Assembly: GCF_964028195.1 (NCBI RefSeq)
Contig: NZ_OZ034750.1
Location: 1 to 64,000 of the forward strand
DNA from: Wolbachia endosymbiont (group A) of Pogonocherus hispidulus
GTDB taxonomy: Bacteria > Pseudomonadota > Alphaproteobacteria > Rickettsiales > Anaplasmataceae
Length of the DNA: 64,000 bases
Reading direction: 5' to 3'
Positions 18,085-28,081 of this stretch are shown piece by piece (position 1 is the first letter of the stretch; each line of letters begins with the position of its first letter). The position numbers and the translations under genes were made by a program. The notes beneath the pieces were generated by a model, which did no database searches, was not told the origin of the DNA, and was given only the letters and a program-made list of their open reading frames with translations.

Positions 18085-19428
18085 TTAATATCCTTTGGAA
18101 TTGTAATAAGAATCTATTGTATTCAAAACTTCCCTTCTCAGTAGATATATTGCAACAGCATTTGGAACCATAAGGCACATAAACAAACTGTCACCTAGAT
18201 AAGATATAAATTCTATATCCTTTGACATACAACTGATATACACTGAAACCACTATAAGAATTTGGAACAGTATTAGTATTTTTTTATTACCAAATAAGTA
18301 CAGCAAAGCAACTTCACAGTAGTAACAATAAGCTATTATTGTAGAAAATGCAAAGGAAAACATCATTAGCGGAAAAACTAACTTGCTGAACAAGGGCAAA
18401 GCTGTTGAAAATACCGAACTAATTAGTGTAATATCACCCACGTTATCAGTGCTATGCATACCAGTGATAATTATCACGATACCAGTCAAAAATGAGATTA
18501 ATATTGTGTCTATAAGTGGTGCAATCATTGCAACGCATCCAACTTTAATTGGATCTTCTTCTTTTACAGCTGAATGTGCTATAGCTGCTGTTCCGGTACC
18601 TGCTTCGTTAGCAAACACTGATCTTCTCACTCCGGCTATTAATCCGCTCAATACTCCGCCTCCTATAGCCGATTTATTGAAAATGTCTTGAAATATTATA
18701 GATAAAGCATTCAGCAAATTACTTCTGTTTACATAAATTAAATATATACACATACCCACATATAGCACTATCATAATTGGTGCTAAGCTCGTTGAAACGA
18801 AAGCAATGCGCTTTATTCCTCCCAATATTACAATAAAGACAAGCAGGGATATAATGATGGACGCGTTGTATTCGAAGAGGTTATTTGATAATGCTGCTAT
18901 TTGATTTGCTTGAAATGGTATACCGCCCAAAATCATTGCAATAAGTAGCATAATCGCATAAATGAAGGCAAGGAATCTGCCAGTTTTTGCAAATCCAATT
19001 TTTGCAAGCCCGTACTTCATGTAATAAAAAGCCCCGCCAGTTGCATTTTCAGAGCGATAGGTGAATGCAAGCACCACCTCGGCAAACTTTATCGACATAC
19101 CAAGTATTCCGGTAATTACCATCCAAAAAACTGCACTTGGGTCCCCTATTGTGATAGCTATTGCAACTCCTGATATTGTTCCAAGGCCAACTGTTCCTGA
19201 AATTACTGTCGCAAACGCTTGAATATGAGTGATTATGCCATTGTTATTGTAATTACATTTTAGGTTGAATAGCGTTTGTATTCCATGCTTGAACAATCTA
19301 AAGTTAGTGAATTTGAATTGGATGGTACAAAAAACCCCAGTTGCAATTACCCAAATAATTATAAATGGAATGTTGAATATCCTTATGTACAGAAATGAAT
19401 TTAATAGTTCACTTATTTTTACAATCAT
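18085..19428 (-). CDS. Sodium:alanine/glycine symporter family (AGCS) protein 2
   Basis: Paralogue of the downstream symporter. It carries GTVGLGTISGVAIAITIGDPS, KFAEVVLAFTYRS and ANEAGTGTAAIAHSA, typical of AGCS transporters. The frame stays open to 19752, but everything before 19428 is group II intron sequence. The start MIVKISELLNSF at 19428 aligns with the usual AGCS N terminus and gives 447 residues, a normal length. The intron sits only 6 bp upstream of this ATG, so the native leader and ribosome-binding site are displaced. This gene probably once followed pssA directly. Confidence 0.88.
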   Translation of the reverse strand: MIVKISELLNSFLYIRIFNIPFIIIWVIATGVFCTIQFKFTNFRLFKHGIQTLFNLKCNYNNNGIITHIQAFATVISGTVGLGTISGVAIAITIGDPSAVFWMVITGILGMSIKFAEVVLAFTYRSENATGGAFYYMKYGLAKIGFAKTGRFLAFIYAIMLLIAMILGGIPFQANQIAALSNNLFEYNASIIISLLVFIVILGGIKRIAFVSTSLAPIMIVLYVGMCIYLIYVNRSNLLNALSIIFQDIFNKSAIGGGVLSGLIAGVRRSVFANEAGTGTAAIAHSAVKEEDPIKVGCVAMIAPLIDTILISFLTGIVIIITGMHSTDNVGDITLISSVFSTALPLFSKLVFPLMMFSFAFSTIIAYCYYCEVALLYLFGNKKILILFQILIVVSVYISCMSKDIEFISYLGDSLFMCLMVPNAVAIYLLRREVLNTIDSYYNSKGY

Positions 19429-19434
19429 GCTGCT

Positions 19435-21428
19435 GTGTGTCCAGAAAAGGCGAGTATGTTCAGTGGGAGGTAGACCCACCAGGATAAGAGTCGGAGTCCT
19501 GTAGCTAGGGTAGCAATATGGAGGGAAACCAAGATATTGAAGCCTACCGACAACGTTATCGTAAGGATAATGGCGAATTATCAGGTTGTAGCGAAAGCGA
19601 ACACATAGGTGGCCTCGAAAGTGTGTAAAACTAAAGGCTGAGCTCACGGCAGTTGGGTGAAAGCAACATAGATAGCTGAAATACGAATGATACAGCATAT
19701 CTACTTTAGCGGGGTGGTAGTGATGACATGATAATAAGGGAATACGAGGCAACTGGAGAAGCCCTCCTCATCCCAAGGAGAAATACCTTGGAGTGGTAGG
19801 TTCTATAACTGGAAACAGGAAATGAACTGAAGATGAAAGGGTGGCGGATGGGTGTGTAGTAGTGACGAAGTGAGGTAACGCTCATGGAGCAAAGGCACCC
19901 TACTAGTAGGAATCTTTTAACAAAAGGGAGGTAAAGGTAAAAATGATAAAAATGCCAATTAAATTACAAGACCTGAGAAGGAAGATATATACCAAAGCGA
20001 AGGCAAAACCGGAATGGCGATTCTGGGGAATCTATGTTCACGTATGTAAGATGGAGACGCTAGAAGAAGCATATAAGCTGACAAAGAAGAGTAATGGGGC
20101 ACCAGGAATTGATAAGGTGACGTTCGAATCGATAGAAGCAGAAGGCTTAGAGAAGCATCTTCAACAAATCAGACGTGAACTAATAACCAAGACCTATAAC
20201 CCAAATAGGAACCGGAGAAAGGAAATACCAAAAGCTGGAGGAAAACTCAGAGCGTTGAACATACCCTGCATTCGGGATAGAATAGTGCAAAGCGCACTAA
20301 AGCTAATAATTGAACCAATATTCGAATCTGACTTTCAGGACGGATCATATGGATATAGACCTAAGAGAAAAGCGCATGAAGCAATAAGCAGGGTAGCGAA
20401 AGCAGCAATCAAAGGCAATACAAAAGTTATTGACGTAGACCTAAAGTCCTACTTTGATAATGTGCGACATCATATTCTTATGGAAAAGATTTCCAAAAGG
20501 GTAAACGATAAAGAAATCATGCACTTGATTAAGCTAATCCTCAAAGTAGGAGGGAAACGAGGAATAGCACAAGGATCACCACTTTCACCACTACTAAGCA
20601 ATATATACCTCAATGAGGTGGATAAAATGCTAGAGAAGGCAAAAGAGGTGACTAAAGAAGGAAAATATCAACATATAGAATACGCTAGATGGGCAGACGA
20701 TCTAATGATACTGATAGATGGACACCAGAAATGGGAATGGCTTGAAAAATCAGTGCACAAAAGGTTACAAGAAGAATTAGCAAAAATAGAAGTAGAAGTA
20801 AACGAAGAAAAGACAAAAGTGATTAATCTTAAAGAAAAAGGGACATTCAGCTTCCTAGGATTTGATTTTCAACAGAACATCACAAAACAAGGAAAGTGGA
20901 ATGTGAGGATAACACCCAAGATGAAAGCACGAACAAACCTACTTCAAAAATTGAAGGAAGTATTCCGCTGTTATAAATCGCAACCAATAGGAAAAGTGAT
21001 TCATATCATTAATCCGATATTGAGAGGGTGGACAAACTACTTTAGGATTGGAAACACAAATCGAAGCTTTAGTTACGTCAAACATTGGGTAGAGAAGAAA
21101 ATAAGACGCAATCTAATGAGAGCCAGAAAAGCAAAGAAAGGATTTGGCTGGAAGAGATGGAGTAGTGAATGGATATATAAAACTCTAGATCTTTATTCAG
21201 ACTATAGAATAAGGTATTACATTCAGAAAGCCTTACCAGCACAATATGTTATAAATTTTGGTAAAGAAACTACTAGGAAAGCGTAGTGCGGGAAAATCGC
21301 ATGCTGCGTTTGATGAGGCGGGAGCTGGAAACGTGAATATGGGAATTTTGGATTGAGGCCCAACATGAAAATAATGGATCAGCCACCAAACCCTAAAGAG
21401 GCGCGCCAGTTCTCGACCCTACCACTAC
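19435..21428 (+). mobile_element. Group II intron 1 (antisense to psd/pssA/AGCS genes)
   Basis: The 5' end is GTGTGTCCAG at 19435, matching the group II GUGYG start. About 500 bp of structured non-coding sequence (domains I-III) precede the maturase ORF. Domain V lies at 21279-21311, with the AGC triad in AAGCG and the pairing AAGCGTA-GTGCG/CGCAT-(GC)-TGCGTTT; the maturase TAG stop is within it. A domain VI-like stem follows: CGGGAGCTGG near 21319-21328 pairs with CCAGTTCTCG near 21406-21415. The 3' end is near ...CTACCACTAC (21425-21428); the exact base is uncertain. Confidence 0.88.
19943..21286 (+). CDS. ltrA: Group II intron reverse transcriptase/maturase 1
   Basis: Intron-encoded protein of 447 residues with a GGGAGG Shine-Dalgarno. 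It has the RT blocks NGAPGIDKVTF, QDGSYGYRPKRKAHEA, DVDLKSYFDNV, GIAQGSPLSPLLSNIYLNEVD and the catalytic block YARWADDLMIL. A maturase X domain follows (FLGFDFQQ..., PILRGWTNYFRIGN). The catalytic YxDD motif reads WADD, with tryptophan in place of the usual tyrosine while both aspartates are kept. No HNH endonuclease domain is seen at the C terminus. The ORF is intact, so the protein may still be made. Confidence 0.93.
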   Translation: MIKMPIKLQDLRRKIYTKAKAKPEWRFWGIYVHVCKMETLEEAYKLTKKSNGAPGIDKVTFESIEAEGLEKHLQQIRRELITKTYNPNRNRRKEIPKAGGKLRALNIPCIRDRIVQSALKLIIEPIFESDFQDGSYGYRPKRKAHEAISRVAKAAIKGNTKVIDVDLKSYFDNVRHHILMEKISKRVNDKEIMHLIKLILKVGGKRGIAQGSPLSPLLSNIYLNEVDKMLEKAKEVTKEGKYQHIEYARWADDLMILIDGHQKWEWLEKSVHKRLQEELAKIEVEVNEEKTKVINLKEKGTFSFLGFDFQQNITKQGKWNVRITPKMKARTNLLQKLKEVFRCYKSQPIGKVIHIINPILRGWTNYFRIGNTNRSFSYVKHWVEKKIRRNLMRARKAKKGFGWKRWSSEWIYKTLDLYSDYRIRYYIQKALPAQYVINFGKETTRKA

Positions 21429-21447
21429 TTTTTATTACAACTTATAG

Positions 21448-22218
21448 CTAACGAGCTTTATACGAGTAATATATATAAAGCCCAGTGCTTACTGGAATAG
21501 TAAGTACATACACTACACCTAAAATTGGTAGCGTCATCCAGGGCTTACTGATGAAAAATATAATAAGTACTCCAAAAAATGACACAAATATATAGGATAG
21601 GCTTTTGGGAACATAAATATATTTTGCAGAGAAAGTTGGAATGTGACTTATCGAAAAAAATGAAATGGCCAGAAAGTAACAAGCTACGTTTCTTGTGTTA
21701 AAAAATCGCTCTATGAGAAGTAAGTATTCACTCTCATGAGATTGAAAGGTAATAATTATTGGTAACAAAGAAAGTAAAGCACACACTGGAGCTGGAACAC
21801 CAGAAAAGAAAAATTTTTCCCAGTGTGATTGTTCTGAGTGTAGCGAAACATTAAATCTTGCAAGTCTTATTGATATGCAGATTACGTATATCATTACTAA
21901 AATCCAACCTATGACTTTGATTTCGTTTAGCTTCCAAAGATACAAAAGAAATGCAGGCGCTGCACCAAAATTTAGAAAATCTGCAAAAGAATCAAGCTGG
22001 GCTCCAAAATCGCTAGTTGATTTTAGAATTCTAGCTATTCTGCCATCCATTCCATCTATTATTGCTGCAATGATGATAAAAATTACTGAGAATTCCCATT
22101 GTTCATTAAATGTAAATTTAAGTGAAGTGAGACCAGAACATAAACCCAATAAAGTTATAAAATTTGGGAATAATTTAGTAATAGGTAAGAATCTACTGTT
22201 ACTTCCATCGTTATTCAT
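21448..22218 (-). CDS. pssA: CDP-diacylglycerol--serine O-phosphatidyltransferase
   Basis: Makes phosphatidylserine from CDP-diacylglycerol and serine at the inner membrane. The CDP-alcohol phosphatidyltransferase signature DG(x)2AR(x)8G(x)3D(x)3D is visible as [20 protein letters not shown] followed by LDSFADF. It has several membrane helices and 256 residues. Its start overlaps the psd stop by 4 bp (ATGA), so the two are translationally coupled. The stop codon TAG lies within TTATAGCTAAC, a sequence like the palindromic-element ends. About 20 bp separate it from the intron 3' end. Confidence 0.94.
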   Translation of the reverse strand: MNNDGSNSRFLPITKLFPNFITLLGLCSGLTSLKFTFNEQWEFSVIFIIIAAIIDGMDGRIARILKSTSDFGAQLDSFADFLNFGAAPAFLLYLWKLNEIKVIGWILVMIYVICISIRLARFNVSLHSEQSHWEKFFFSGVPAPVCALLSLLPIIITFQSHESEYLLLIERFFNTRNVACYFLAISFFSISHIPTFSAKYIYVPKSLSYIFVSFFGVLIIFFISKPWMTLPILGVVYVLTIPVSTGLYIYYSYKAR

Positions 22219-22919
22219 ATAACGTCAAAAGTAAGCTTCTCTTGAACGTTTTCCTTATTTAAGTTTGCTATAATTGTTTCACCACCAATAACAGTTTGCC
22301 CTTCTGAAACTCTTACTTCTATATCAGCAGGAACATAAATATTCACTCTACTACCAAATCTTATAATTCCAAACCTTTCACCTGCTTTCACATTCTGGGA
22401 TACTCCTAAATTGCAAACGATACGACGTGCAATTAACCCAGCTATTTGCTCCACAATAATTTCTTTTCCCTTTTCGTATTCAATCACAATAACCTGCTTT
22501 TCATTTTCATTACTAGACCTATTGCTCATTGCGGATACAAACTTGCCTTTTTTATAATTCATTTCCTTTATCGTACCAGATATTGGTATACGGTTCACAT
22601 GGACGTTCAAAACACTTAAAAATATGCTAACAAGCGTGAACTTCTTCTCTTCTCCATTTTCTGCCGATAAAGGATAATTAACTTCTTCAATTTTTGAAAT
22701 CACACCATCAGCAGGACTTAATATAAGATCCTTATTGTTTGGCACAGCTCTTGCTGGATCGCGAAAGAAATAAGTACACAATAATGTCGGAAACAAGCAC
22801 GTAACACCAAACCCCCAAGATATAGAGAATGCTATACACGTTACTATAAAGGCAACGACTATAAATAAATAACCTTCCCTGTTTATATTAGGTAAACTAA
22901 AACACATAATCTTATTCAC
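22215..22919 (-). CDS. psd: Phosphatidylserine decarboxylase
   Basis: Converts phosphatidylserine to phosphatidylethanolamine. This is the short (234 aa) proteobacterial form. The self-cleavage site that generates the pyruvoyl group is the GS in [13 protein letters not shown] near residue 190. Other conserved parts are [18 protein letters not shown] and [14 protein letters not shown] hydrophobic segment near residues 15-45 anchors it to the membrane. It leads the psd-pssA pair on the minus strand. Confidence 0.95.
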   Translation of the reverse strand: MNKIMCFSLPNINREGYLFIVVAFIVTCIAFSISWGFGVTCLFPTLLCTYFFRDPARAVPNNKDLILSPADGVISKIEEVNYPLSAENGEEKKFTLVSIFLSVLNVHVNRIPISGTIKEMNYKKGKFVSAMSNRSSNENEKQVIVIEYEKGKEIIVEQIAGLIARRIVCNLGVSQNVKAGERFGIIRFGSRVNIYVPADIEVRVSEGQTVIGGETIIANLNKENVQEKLTFDVI

Positions 22920-23072
22920 AATAACCTATTGTTAACAATTTATCATTTATCATGAAAAGCTTTTTTTAACTGCTTCAGCAAAGTCCTCTTGATACAAGGT
23001 AACATTACAGATTAGCACACATAGAGTTACTATCATACTGTAACAACCCATCCAACACAAACTAAGTTTAGA

Positions 23073-24140
23073 TCAGAACACTGATTCTTCTAAAAGTTGC
23101 TCACTATCCTCGTCTATTATGATAGAATTATCATGATTTCTGAGTAAATCTCTGATTTTCGTTTCTATTTCATTTGCGACTTCTTTGTTTGTTTTTAGGT
23201 AAGTTTTTACATTCTCTCTTCCTTGTCCAAGACGTGTGTTGTTATATGAATAGTAAGCGCCTGCTTTTTCAAGCACACCAAGCTTTGCTCCCATATCTAT
23301 TATTTCTCCGAGTTTTGATATACCTTCATTGTACATTATATCAAATTTCGCTTCTCTAAATGGAGGAGCAACTTTATTTTTTACAACTTTAACTCTTGTT
23401 TCATTGCCTGTAATATTTTCTTTGTCTTTTATTACACCAACTTTTCTTATGTCAAGCCTTACAGAAGTATAGAATTTTAATGCATTTCCACCCGTGGTAG
23501 TTTCAGGATTTCCATACACTACTCCTATTTTCATACGAATTTGATTAATAAATATCAATATACAGTTCGCTTTTGAAACGGCAGAGGTTAGCTTTCGTAG
23601 CCCATGACTTAAAAGCCTTGCTTGCAGCCCCATGTGCTGATCACCCATATCACCCTCAATTTCAGCTCTTGGAGTTAACGCTGCAACAGAGTCAATAACT
23701 ATCACATCAACCGCACCAGAACACACTAAGTACTCAACAATATGCAACGCCTGCTCTCCAGTGTCTGGTTGCGAAATTACTAAATCATCAGTGCTTACCC
23801 CAAGTTTGCGAGCATATAAGACATCCAATGCATGTTCTGCATCGATAAATGCGCATGATCCTCCTTTTTTTTGTGCTTCAGCAATCACGTGCAAGGCAAG
23901 AGTGGTTTTACCAGAACTCTCGGGACCAAATATTTCAATTATACGCCCTTTTGGCAGACCTTCAACACCTAGAGCCGAATCAAGCGCAATTGATCCTGTG
24001 GATATTGTGTCTATTTTCTCTACAGGGTTTTGCTTCAACTTCATTATTGCACCTTTACCAAATGCTTTTTCAATCTGGCTTATTGCGTTATCTAATGCTT
24101 TTTGCTTATCATTATTTCTTTCTTCTGAGTTGTTTGCCAT
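23073..24140 (-). CDS. recA: Recombinase RecA
   Basis: Strand-exchange ATPase for homologous recombination and repair. Walker A is [13 protein letters not shown] near residue 70, Walker B is [12 protein letters not shown], and the L1/L2 DNA-binding loop regions [17 protein letters not shown] and [21 protein letters not shown] are complete. Length of 355 residues is normal. An intact recA means the near-identical inverted repeats in this window could recombine. It is divergent from truA with about 140 bp between them. Confidence 0.98.
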   Translation of the reverse strand: MANNSEERNNDKQKALDNAISQIEKAFGKGAIMKLKQNPVEKIDTISTGSIALDSALGVEGLPKGRIIEIFGPESSGKTTLALHVIAEAQKKGGSCAFIDAEHALDVLYARKLGVSTDDLVISQPDTGEQALHIVEYLVCSGAVDVIVIDSVAALTPRAEIEGDMGDQHMGLQARLLSHGLRKLTSAVSKANCILIFINQIRMKIGVVYGNPETTTGGNALKFYTSVRLDIRKVGVIKDKENITGNETRVKVVKNKVAPPFREAKFDIMYNEGISKLGEIIDMGAKLGVLEKAGAYYSYNNTRLGQGRENVKTYLKTNKEVANEIETKIRDLLRNHDNSIIIDEDSEQLLEESVF

Positions 24141-24281
24141 GGATCATTTATTAACTTGTATAACTTCCATGATAATCGAACGTGAACAACCTGCCAAGGG
24201 TTTTTTAATAACGAAGAACGTTATCGTAGAAAAATTAGCTACCTAAATTATATTAAGATAGAAAGTTAGATAGACTCTGCA

Positions 24282-25019
24282 GTGCGATACAAAATAACGA
24301 TAGAATACAATGGTAGTAGTTTCTCTGGCTGGCAGAAGCAGCAACATTCTGCTAATTCAATCCAGGAAGCCATAGAAAATGCTATATTTAATTTTAGTGG
24401 TGAGAAAGTTACTTTGTACTGCGGTGGCAGGACTGATACAGGGGTTCATGCTTTAGGACAAATTGCTCATTTTGATATGGAAAAGGAATTTGAGCTTTAT
24501 AGAATAAGAAACGCAATAAATTATCATTTAAAATCAATTCCCATAGTCGTGCTTAATGCAGAAGTTGTAGATGATGCGTTTCACGCACGGTTTTCAGCAA
24601 AAAAAAGATATTACGAATACAGAATAGTTAATCGCTATGCTCCTGCCGCTCTGGAGACAGGTTATGTATGGCAAGTGTTTAATCCACTTGATGTAAATAT
24701 TATGCGTGAAGCTGCTAAACATCTACTTGGAAAACATGACTTTTCAAGTTTTCGTTCAAAAGATTGTCAAGCTGCAAATCCGATAAGAACAATTGATGAT
24801 ATCGATATAATACAAAACGGGAGCCATATACACATCAAAATATCTGCTATTTCCTTTTTACATAACCAAGTGAGGATTATTGTGGGTACTTTAGTTGAAT
24901 TTGGAAAAAATAGAACCAATCCGCAAGAAATGCTAAATATATTAAACCAATGCAAAAGAAATGCGGCTGGAGTTACTGCACCACCTTTTGGCTTATATTT
25001 GGTAAAGATAGATTACTAA
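24282..25019 (+). CDS. truA: tRNA pseudouridine38-40 synthase
   Basis: Forms pseudouridine at positions 38-40 of the tRNA anticodon arm. The catalytic aspartate is in CGGRTDTGVHALGQ (near residue 50). The N-terminal YNGSSFSGWQKQ and the C-terminal FLHNQVRIIVGTL are conserved. Length of 245 residues is typical. The start is GTG (GTGCGATACAAA). It converges on dnaN with an 80-bp gap holding one palindromic element. Confidence 0.95.
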   Translation: MRYKITIEYNGSSFSGWQKQQHSANSIQEAIENAIFNFSGEKVTLYCGGRTDTGVHALGQIAHFDMEKEFELYRIRNAINYHLKSIPIVVLNAEVVDDAFHARFSAKKRYYEYRIVNRYAPAALETGYVWQVFNPLDVNIMREAAKHLLGKHDFSSFRSKDCQAANPIRTIDDIDIIQNGSHIHIKISAISFLHNQVRIIVGTLVEFGKNRTNPQEMLNILNQCKRNAAGVTAPPFGLYLVKIDY

Positions 25020-25044
25020 TTTAATAAAAGCTAGTGAAATAAGT

Positions 25045-25096
25045 GTCATACCGCCACGGTATCTCCAGATTCCGCTAACAAGCAGCGAGATGACGA
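25045..25096. repeat. GTCATACCGC-type palindromic element
   Basis: GTGTCATACCGCCACGGTATC...GATTCCGCTAACAAGCAGCG-AGATGACG between the convergent truA and dnaN genes. Inverted orientation of the family seen at 9161 and 16504. It could form a stem-loop on both convergent transcripts. Confidence 0.65.
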
Positions 25097-25098
25097 GT

Positions 25099-26256
25099 TT
25101 AAGTTCTCATTGGCATCACTACATATAATACACTTGTATCGTCTTCATCAGTGATAATTGTAGCACTATTACCATCGGCTAAGCTAAACTTACATTTATT
25201 TTTTATGCAGGATAGAACATCAAGCAAATAACGCGAGTTGAACCCTATTTCTATAGGGGCTTCATTGTAGTCCACTTCTATGGATTCAGTTGCATCACTA
25301 CACTCTTGGGAGTTTGAATGCAGAGTTAGCAGCTTTTCTTGTAGTGAGAATTTAATGGATTTTACTTTATCAGATACAACAACGGAAACTCGATCTATAA
25401 CATCTAAAAGTTTTTTACTTTCAATAATCATATGCTTATCTTGAGATGCTGGAATAACTGCTTTATAATTTGGAAAAGTCCCATCTATTAATTTTGATAT
25501 TAGAATATATTCACCGCATGTAAACTTGATTTTTCTGTCTGAAAGTTTTATATTAACTTCATTACAATCGTCCAATATTTTTAACAGCTCCATAACAGTT
25601 TTACGTGGAATGATCACACCAAATTCATCATTGATGTTCCCAGGCTTTGGCCTCTTTATACATGATAAACGATGGCCATCAGTTGCAACGCAGTACAGAA
25701 ACTGCTCATCCGTATGCAGATATATTCCATTTAAATTATACCTTGTATCATCTAGTGATACAGCAAATTTTGTTTTAGTTAATAAGTCTATCAGGTCCGT
25801 ATTTAGTAGAATAAAATCATGTTTATAATTGTCTTCTTCAAGAGCAGGAAAGCTGCTTGAAACTACATTCGGTAAAGAAAAGTTTGCATTTCCGCAAGAC
25901 ATCAATAATTTTCCTTGGTTGTTTACTTCAAAATTGATATCCAAATCAGCGGGTAACTTCTTCACTATGTCATGTAAAGTATGCGCTGAAATTTTTACTT
26001 CTCCTTCTGTTAATACGGTTGCAGCAAGTGAGGCAAACATTGAAATGTCAAGATCAGTTGCCATTAATTTTATGCTGCCGTGTTGTGCTTTGATATTTAT
26101 ACACGCTAAAACATCTATTGCATTACGCCTTTCAACCACTCCACTTACTCTGGATAATGTATTTAAAAGACTTGTGCGGCTCACGCTAAAACGCATCTGC
26201 TCACACACAGAATTTTGCTTTTTGATTTCTGTATCTACACCTGCAACCTCTGACAT
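25099..26256 (-). CDS. dnaN: DNA polymerase III beta sliding clamp
   Basis: The ring-shaped processivity factor for DNA polymerase III. Residues from 21 on, MRFSVSRTSLLNTLSRVSG, align with the usual DnaN N terminus, so the first 20 residues are an extension or the true start is ATG at 26196. The upstream ATG has a GAGAG sequence at fair spacing, so I keep it. The C terminus SVLYVVMPMRT matches the family's M-P-[ML]-R end. Length of 385 is slightly long because of the N-terminal extension. Confidence 0.95.
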   Translation of the reverse strand: MSEVAGVDTEIKKQNSVCEQMRFSVSRTSLLNTLSRVSGVVERRNAIDVLACINIKAQHGSIKLMATDLDISMFASLAATVLTEGEVKISAHTLHDIVKKLPADLDINFEVNNQGKLLMSCGNANFSLPNVVSSSFPALEEDNYKHDFILLNTDLIDLLTKTKFAVSLDDTRYNLNGIYLHTDEQFLYCVATDGHRLSCIKRPKPGNINDEFGVIIPRKTVMELLKILDDCNEVNIKLSDRKIKFTCGEYILISKLIDGTFPNYKAVIPASQDKHMIIESKKLLDVIDRVSVVVSDKVKSIKFSLQEKLLTLHSNSQECSDATESIEVDYNEAPIEIGFNSRYLLDVLSCIKNKCKFSLADGNSATIITDEDDTSVLYVVMPMRT

Positions 26257-26380
26257 TGCTAACTCTCAAAAATATATTTTAAATGATATCCACATCCCAT
26301 ATAAAGTAAAGTGCTATTTATATTTCCATTGAAAGAGTAGTCTAGTTTATACTATAGCTGGGTATTCTGTTACAATAAAT

Positions 26381-26878
26381 TTACTTTGTATGGCATAAAT
26401 CATGCATTTTTTGATACGCTTTTTGAAAACCAAGTAGGGAATAAGTATCATCAATGGTCACTGTTTTTGTTTTCCCATTCACTACCATTGATAATCCCTG
26501 CTTCATTTTTAGAATGAGATCTTGATCTATTTTTGTATGCTCTGCCCACGCAAAACTTCCCTGTATTATGGGCAGTGTATATTTAATTTTTTTATCGATA
26601 TTGAGAGCTACAGGCTCCTTGTCATACTGAAAACCAGAGGTAACGCTTACCTCATCTGCTTTTTTATCAACATAACTAACCATTACATATGGCTTGCGGT
26701 TGGTTGTATAATGTTCGCTTTTTTTTTTAGGATAGGATACAATATAACATACTTTCTCTCCATCTTCCAATGCAGTATACACAAGCCAATCTTTATATTT
26801 TTCCTTCAATTGTACATCACTAACTGATGCAAAAGTGCCTATTGAAAAAAATATTAGAAATATAAAAAAACTACGCAT
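26381..26878 (-). CDS. Invasion-associated locus B (IalB) family protein, periplasmic
   Basis: A 165-residue protein with signal peptide MRSFFIFLIFFSIGTFA. The mature region has WLVYTALEDGEKVCYIVSYPK and a C-terminal cysteine (MHDLCHTK), matching the IalB family of alphaproteobacteria, which are small secreted proteins with a disulfide. I chose ATG at 26878; a TTG at 26887 lies inside rpoH and is less likely. The start overlaps the rpoH stop by 8 bp (ATGCGTAG), so the two are translationally coupled. The role is unclear beyond the name. Confidence 0.85.
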   Translation of the reverse strand: MRSFFIFLIFFSIGTFASVSDVQLKEKYKDWLVYTALEDGEKVCYIVSYPKKKSEHYTTNRKPYVMVSYVDKKADEVSVTSGFQYDKEPVALNIDKKIKYTLPIIQGSFAWAEHTKIDQDLILKMKQGLSMVVNGKTKTVTIDDTYSLLGFQKAYQKMHDLCHTK

Positions 26879-27764
26879 GCAAACCAAATTTCAAACTTTC
26901 AGATTGTATATATTGTTTTACCTTAGCCATCGCCTGCTCAGCCAACTGCCTTATTCTTTCTCTTGAAACACAATACTTTTTACTAAGTTCATCTAGAGTT
27001 TGAGTGTTTTCAGACAAATATCTACTGATAAAAATGTCTCTTGCCCTTTCGTTAAGGCTCGCTAGTGCATTGTTTAAAATTGTTTCTTTTAATTCTTTTT
27101 CTTCATGATTTTGATAGGTTACTTCTTGACTGACCAAGTTACATGGGATCATATCTTGTAACTCCCTTTTAGAGTCATCACCTATTTTTATGCAATCGTT
27201 TAGCGACTGATCCTTACAAGCCAAACGGTAATTCATTTGTACAACATCTCCTTCGGATACAGAAAGCTCATTAGATATTGCTTTTATTTCTTCATTATTT
27301 AAAGTTTCTCTGTTTGTATACTGTAAAATTCTTTTTTTTATTTTACGTAAACTAAAAAATAATCTTCTTTGTGCTTGCGTTGTGCCTATTTTCACAAACG
27401 ACCAAGATTTCAATATAAAGTCTTTTATTGAAGCTTCAATCCACCACACTGCATAAGTTGAAAAACGAAACCCTAAATCAGGATTAAACTTTTTTACTGC
27501 ATGCATTAAACCCATATTCCCTTCCATGACCAGGTCCATCAACAATAGTCCATAATTTTTGAATTTCATTGCAATTTTCACTACCAAATTCAAATGGCTG
27601 GTAATCAATTTATGAGCAGAAGAAATATCCTTGTATTGGTTCCAATTTTTTGCTAGTTGTACTTCTTCCTCTTGAGACAGCATGGGAAATTTTCGCACCC
27701 TAGCAATATATTGCATGAGATTGGTTCTGCTATCAACACATAAGCTTGCCATTGGGGTCAACAT
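26871..27764 (-). CDS. rpoH: RNA polymerase sigma-32 factor (heat shock)
   Basis: Alternative sigma factor directing RNA polymerase to heat-shock promoters. Region 2 is clear (LITSHLNLVVKIAMKF..., GLMHAVKKFNPDLGFRFSTYAVWWI). The RpoH box, QRRLFFSLRKIKKR, separates it from the housekeeping sigma. Region 4 helix-turn-helix is LDELSKKYCVSRERIRQLAEQA. Length of 297 residues is normal. A sigma-32-like promoter lies upstream of groES in this window. ATG at 27764 or at 27752 could be the start. Confidence 0.95.
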   Translation of the reverse strand: MLTPMASLCVDSRTNLMQYIARVRKFPMLSQEEEVQLAKNWNQYKDISSAHKLITSHLNLVVKIAMKFKNYGLLLMDLVMEGNMGLMHAVKKFNPDLGFRFSTYAVWWIEASIKDFILKSWSFVKIGTTQAQRRLFFSLRKIKKRILQYTNRETLNNEEIKAISNELSVSEGDVVQMNYRLACKDQSLNDCIKIGDDSKRELQDMIPCNLVSQEVTYQNHEEKELKETILNNALASLNERARDIFISRYLSENTQTLDELSKKYCVSRERIRQLAEQAMAKVKQYIQSESLKFGLHA

Positions 27765-27857
27765 AACAACTTAAATTAAAACTTCATGCATATAATATAT
27801 TGATTTTCTAGCAAAAATTCAAGCTTTGATTTGAAAAAAGTACAAATTTTCCATCTA

Positions 27858-28075
27858 ATTGGGATCTTAGAAACCCCAGCATCAGCTACCTGGGTGACAC
27901 CATATAATATTAAATGACATCCTGCCAGCGTGTAATGATAAACATTATAGTTTAAATACATAGTAAGTGATGTTATTCCAGTGCCTTGACACTGGAATCC
28001 ACATTTCCTTTTTCTAGATCCCAGTGTCATGCTACTTGGATGACAAGAAAAAACCCACTGGGATAACAAGACTGA
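27858..28075. repeat. CAGTG-type palindromic repeats between rpoH and wsp
   Basis: Several palindrome fragments, including ATTCCAGTGCCTTGACACTGGAATCC (near 27973-27998) and ATCCCAGTGTCATGCTACTTGGATGAC (near 28017-28043). The minus-strand ORF at 27776-28069 is built from these and is not a gene. Confidence 0.65.
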
Positions 28076-28081
28076 GATAGA

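Noticed and set aside
19429..19752. N-terminal extension of the second AGCS symporter
   Set aside because: These codons are the antisense of group II intron domain I; the normal family N terminus starts at 19428.
27776..28069. A 97-residue minus-strand ORF between rpoH and wsp
   Set aside because: Built of palindromic repeat translations; no start signal or protein-like composition.
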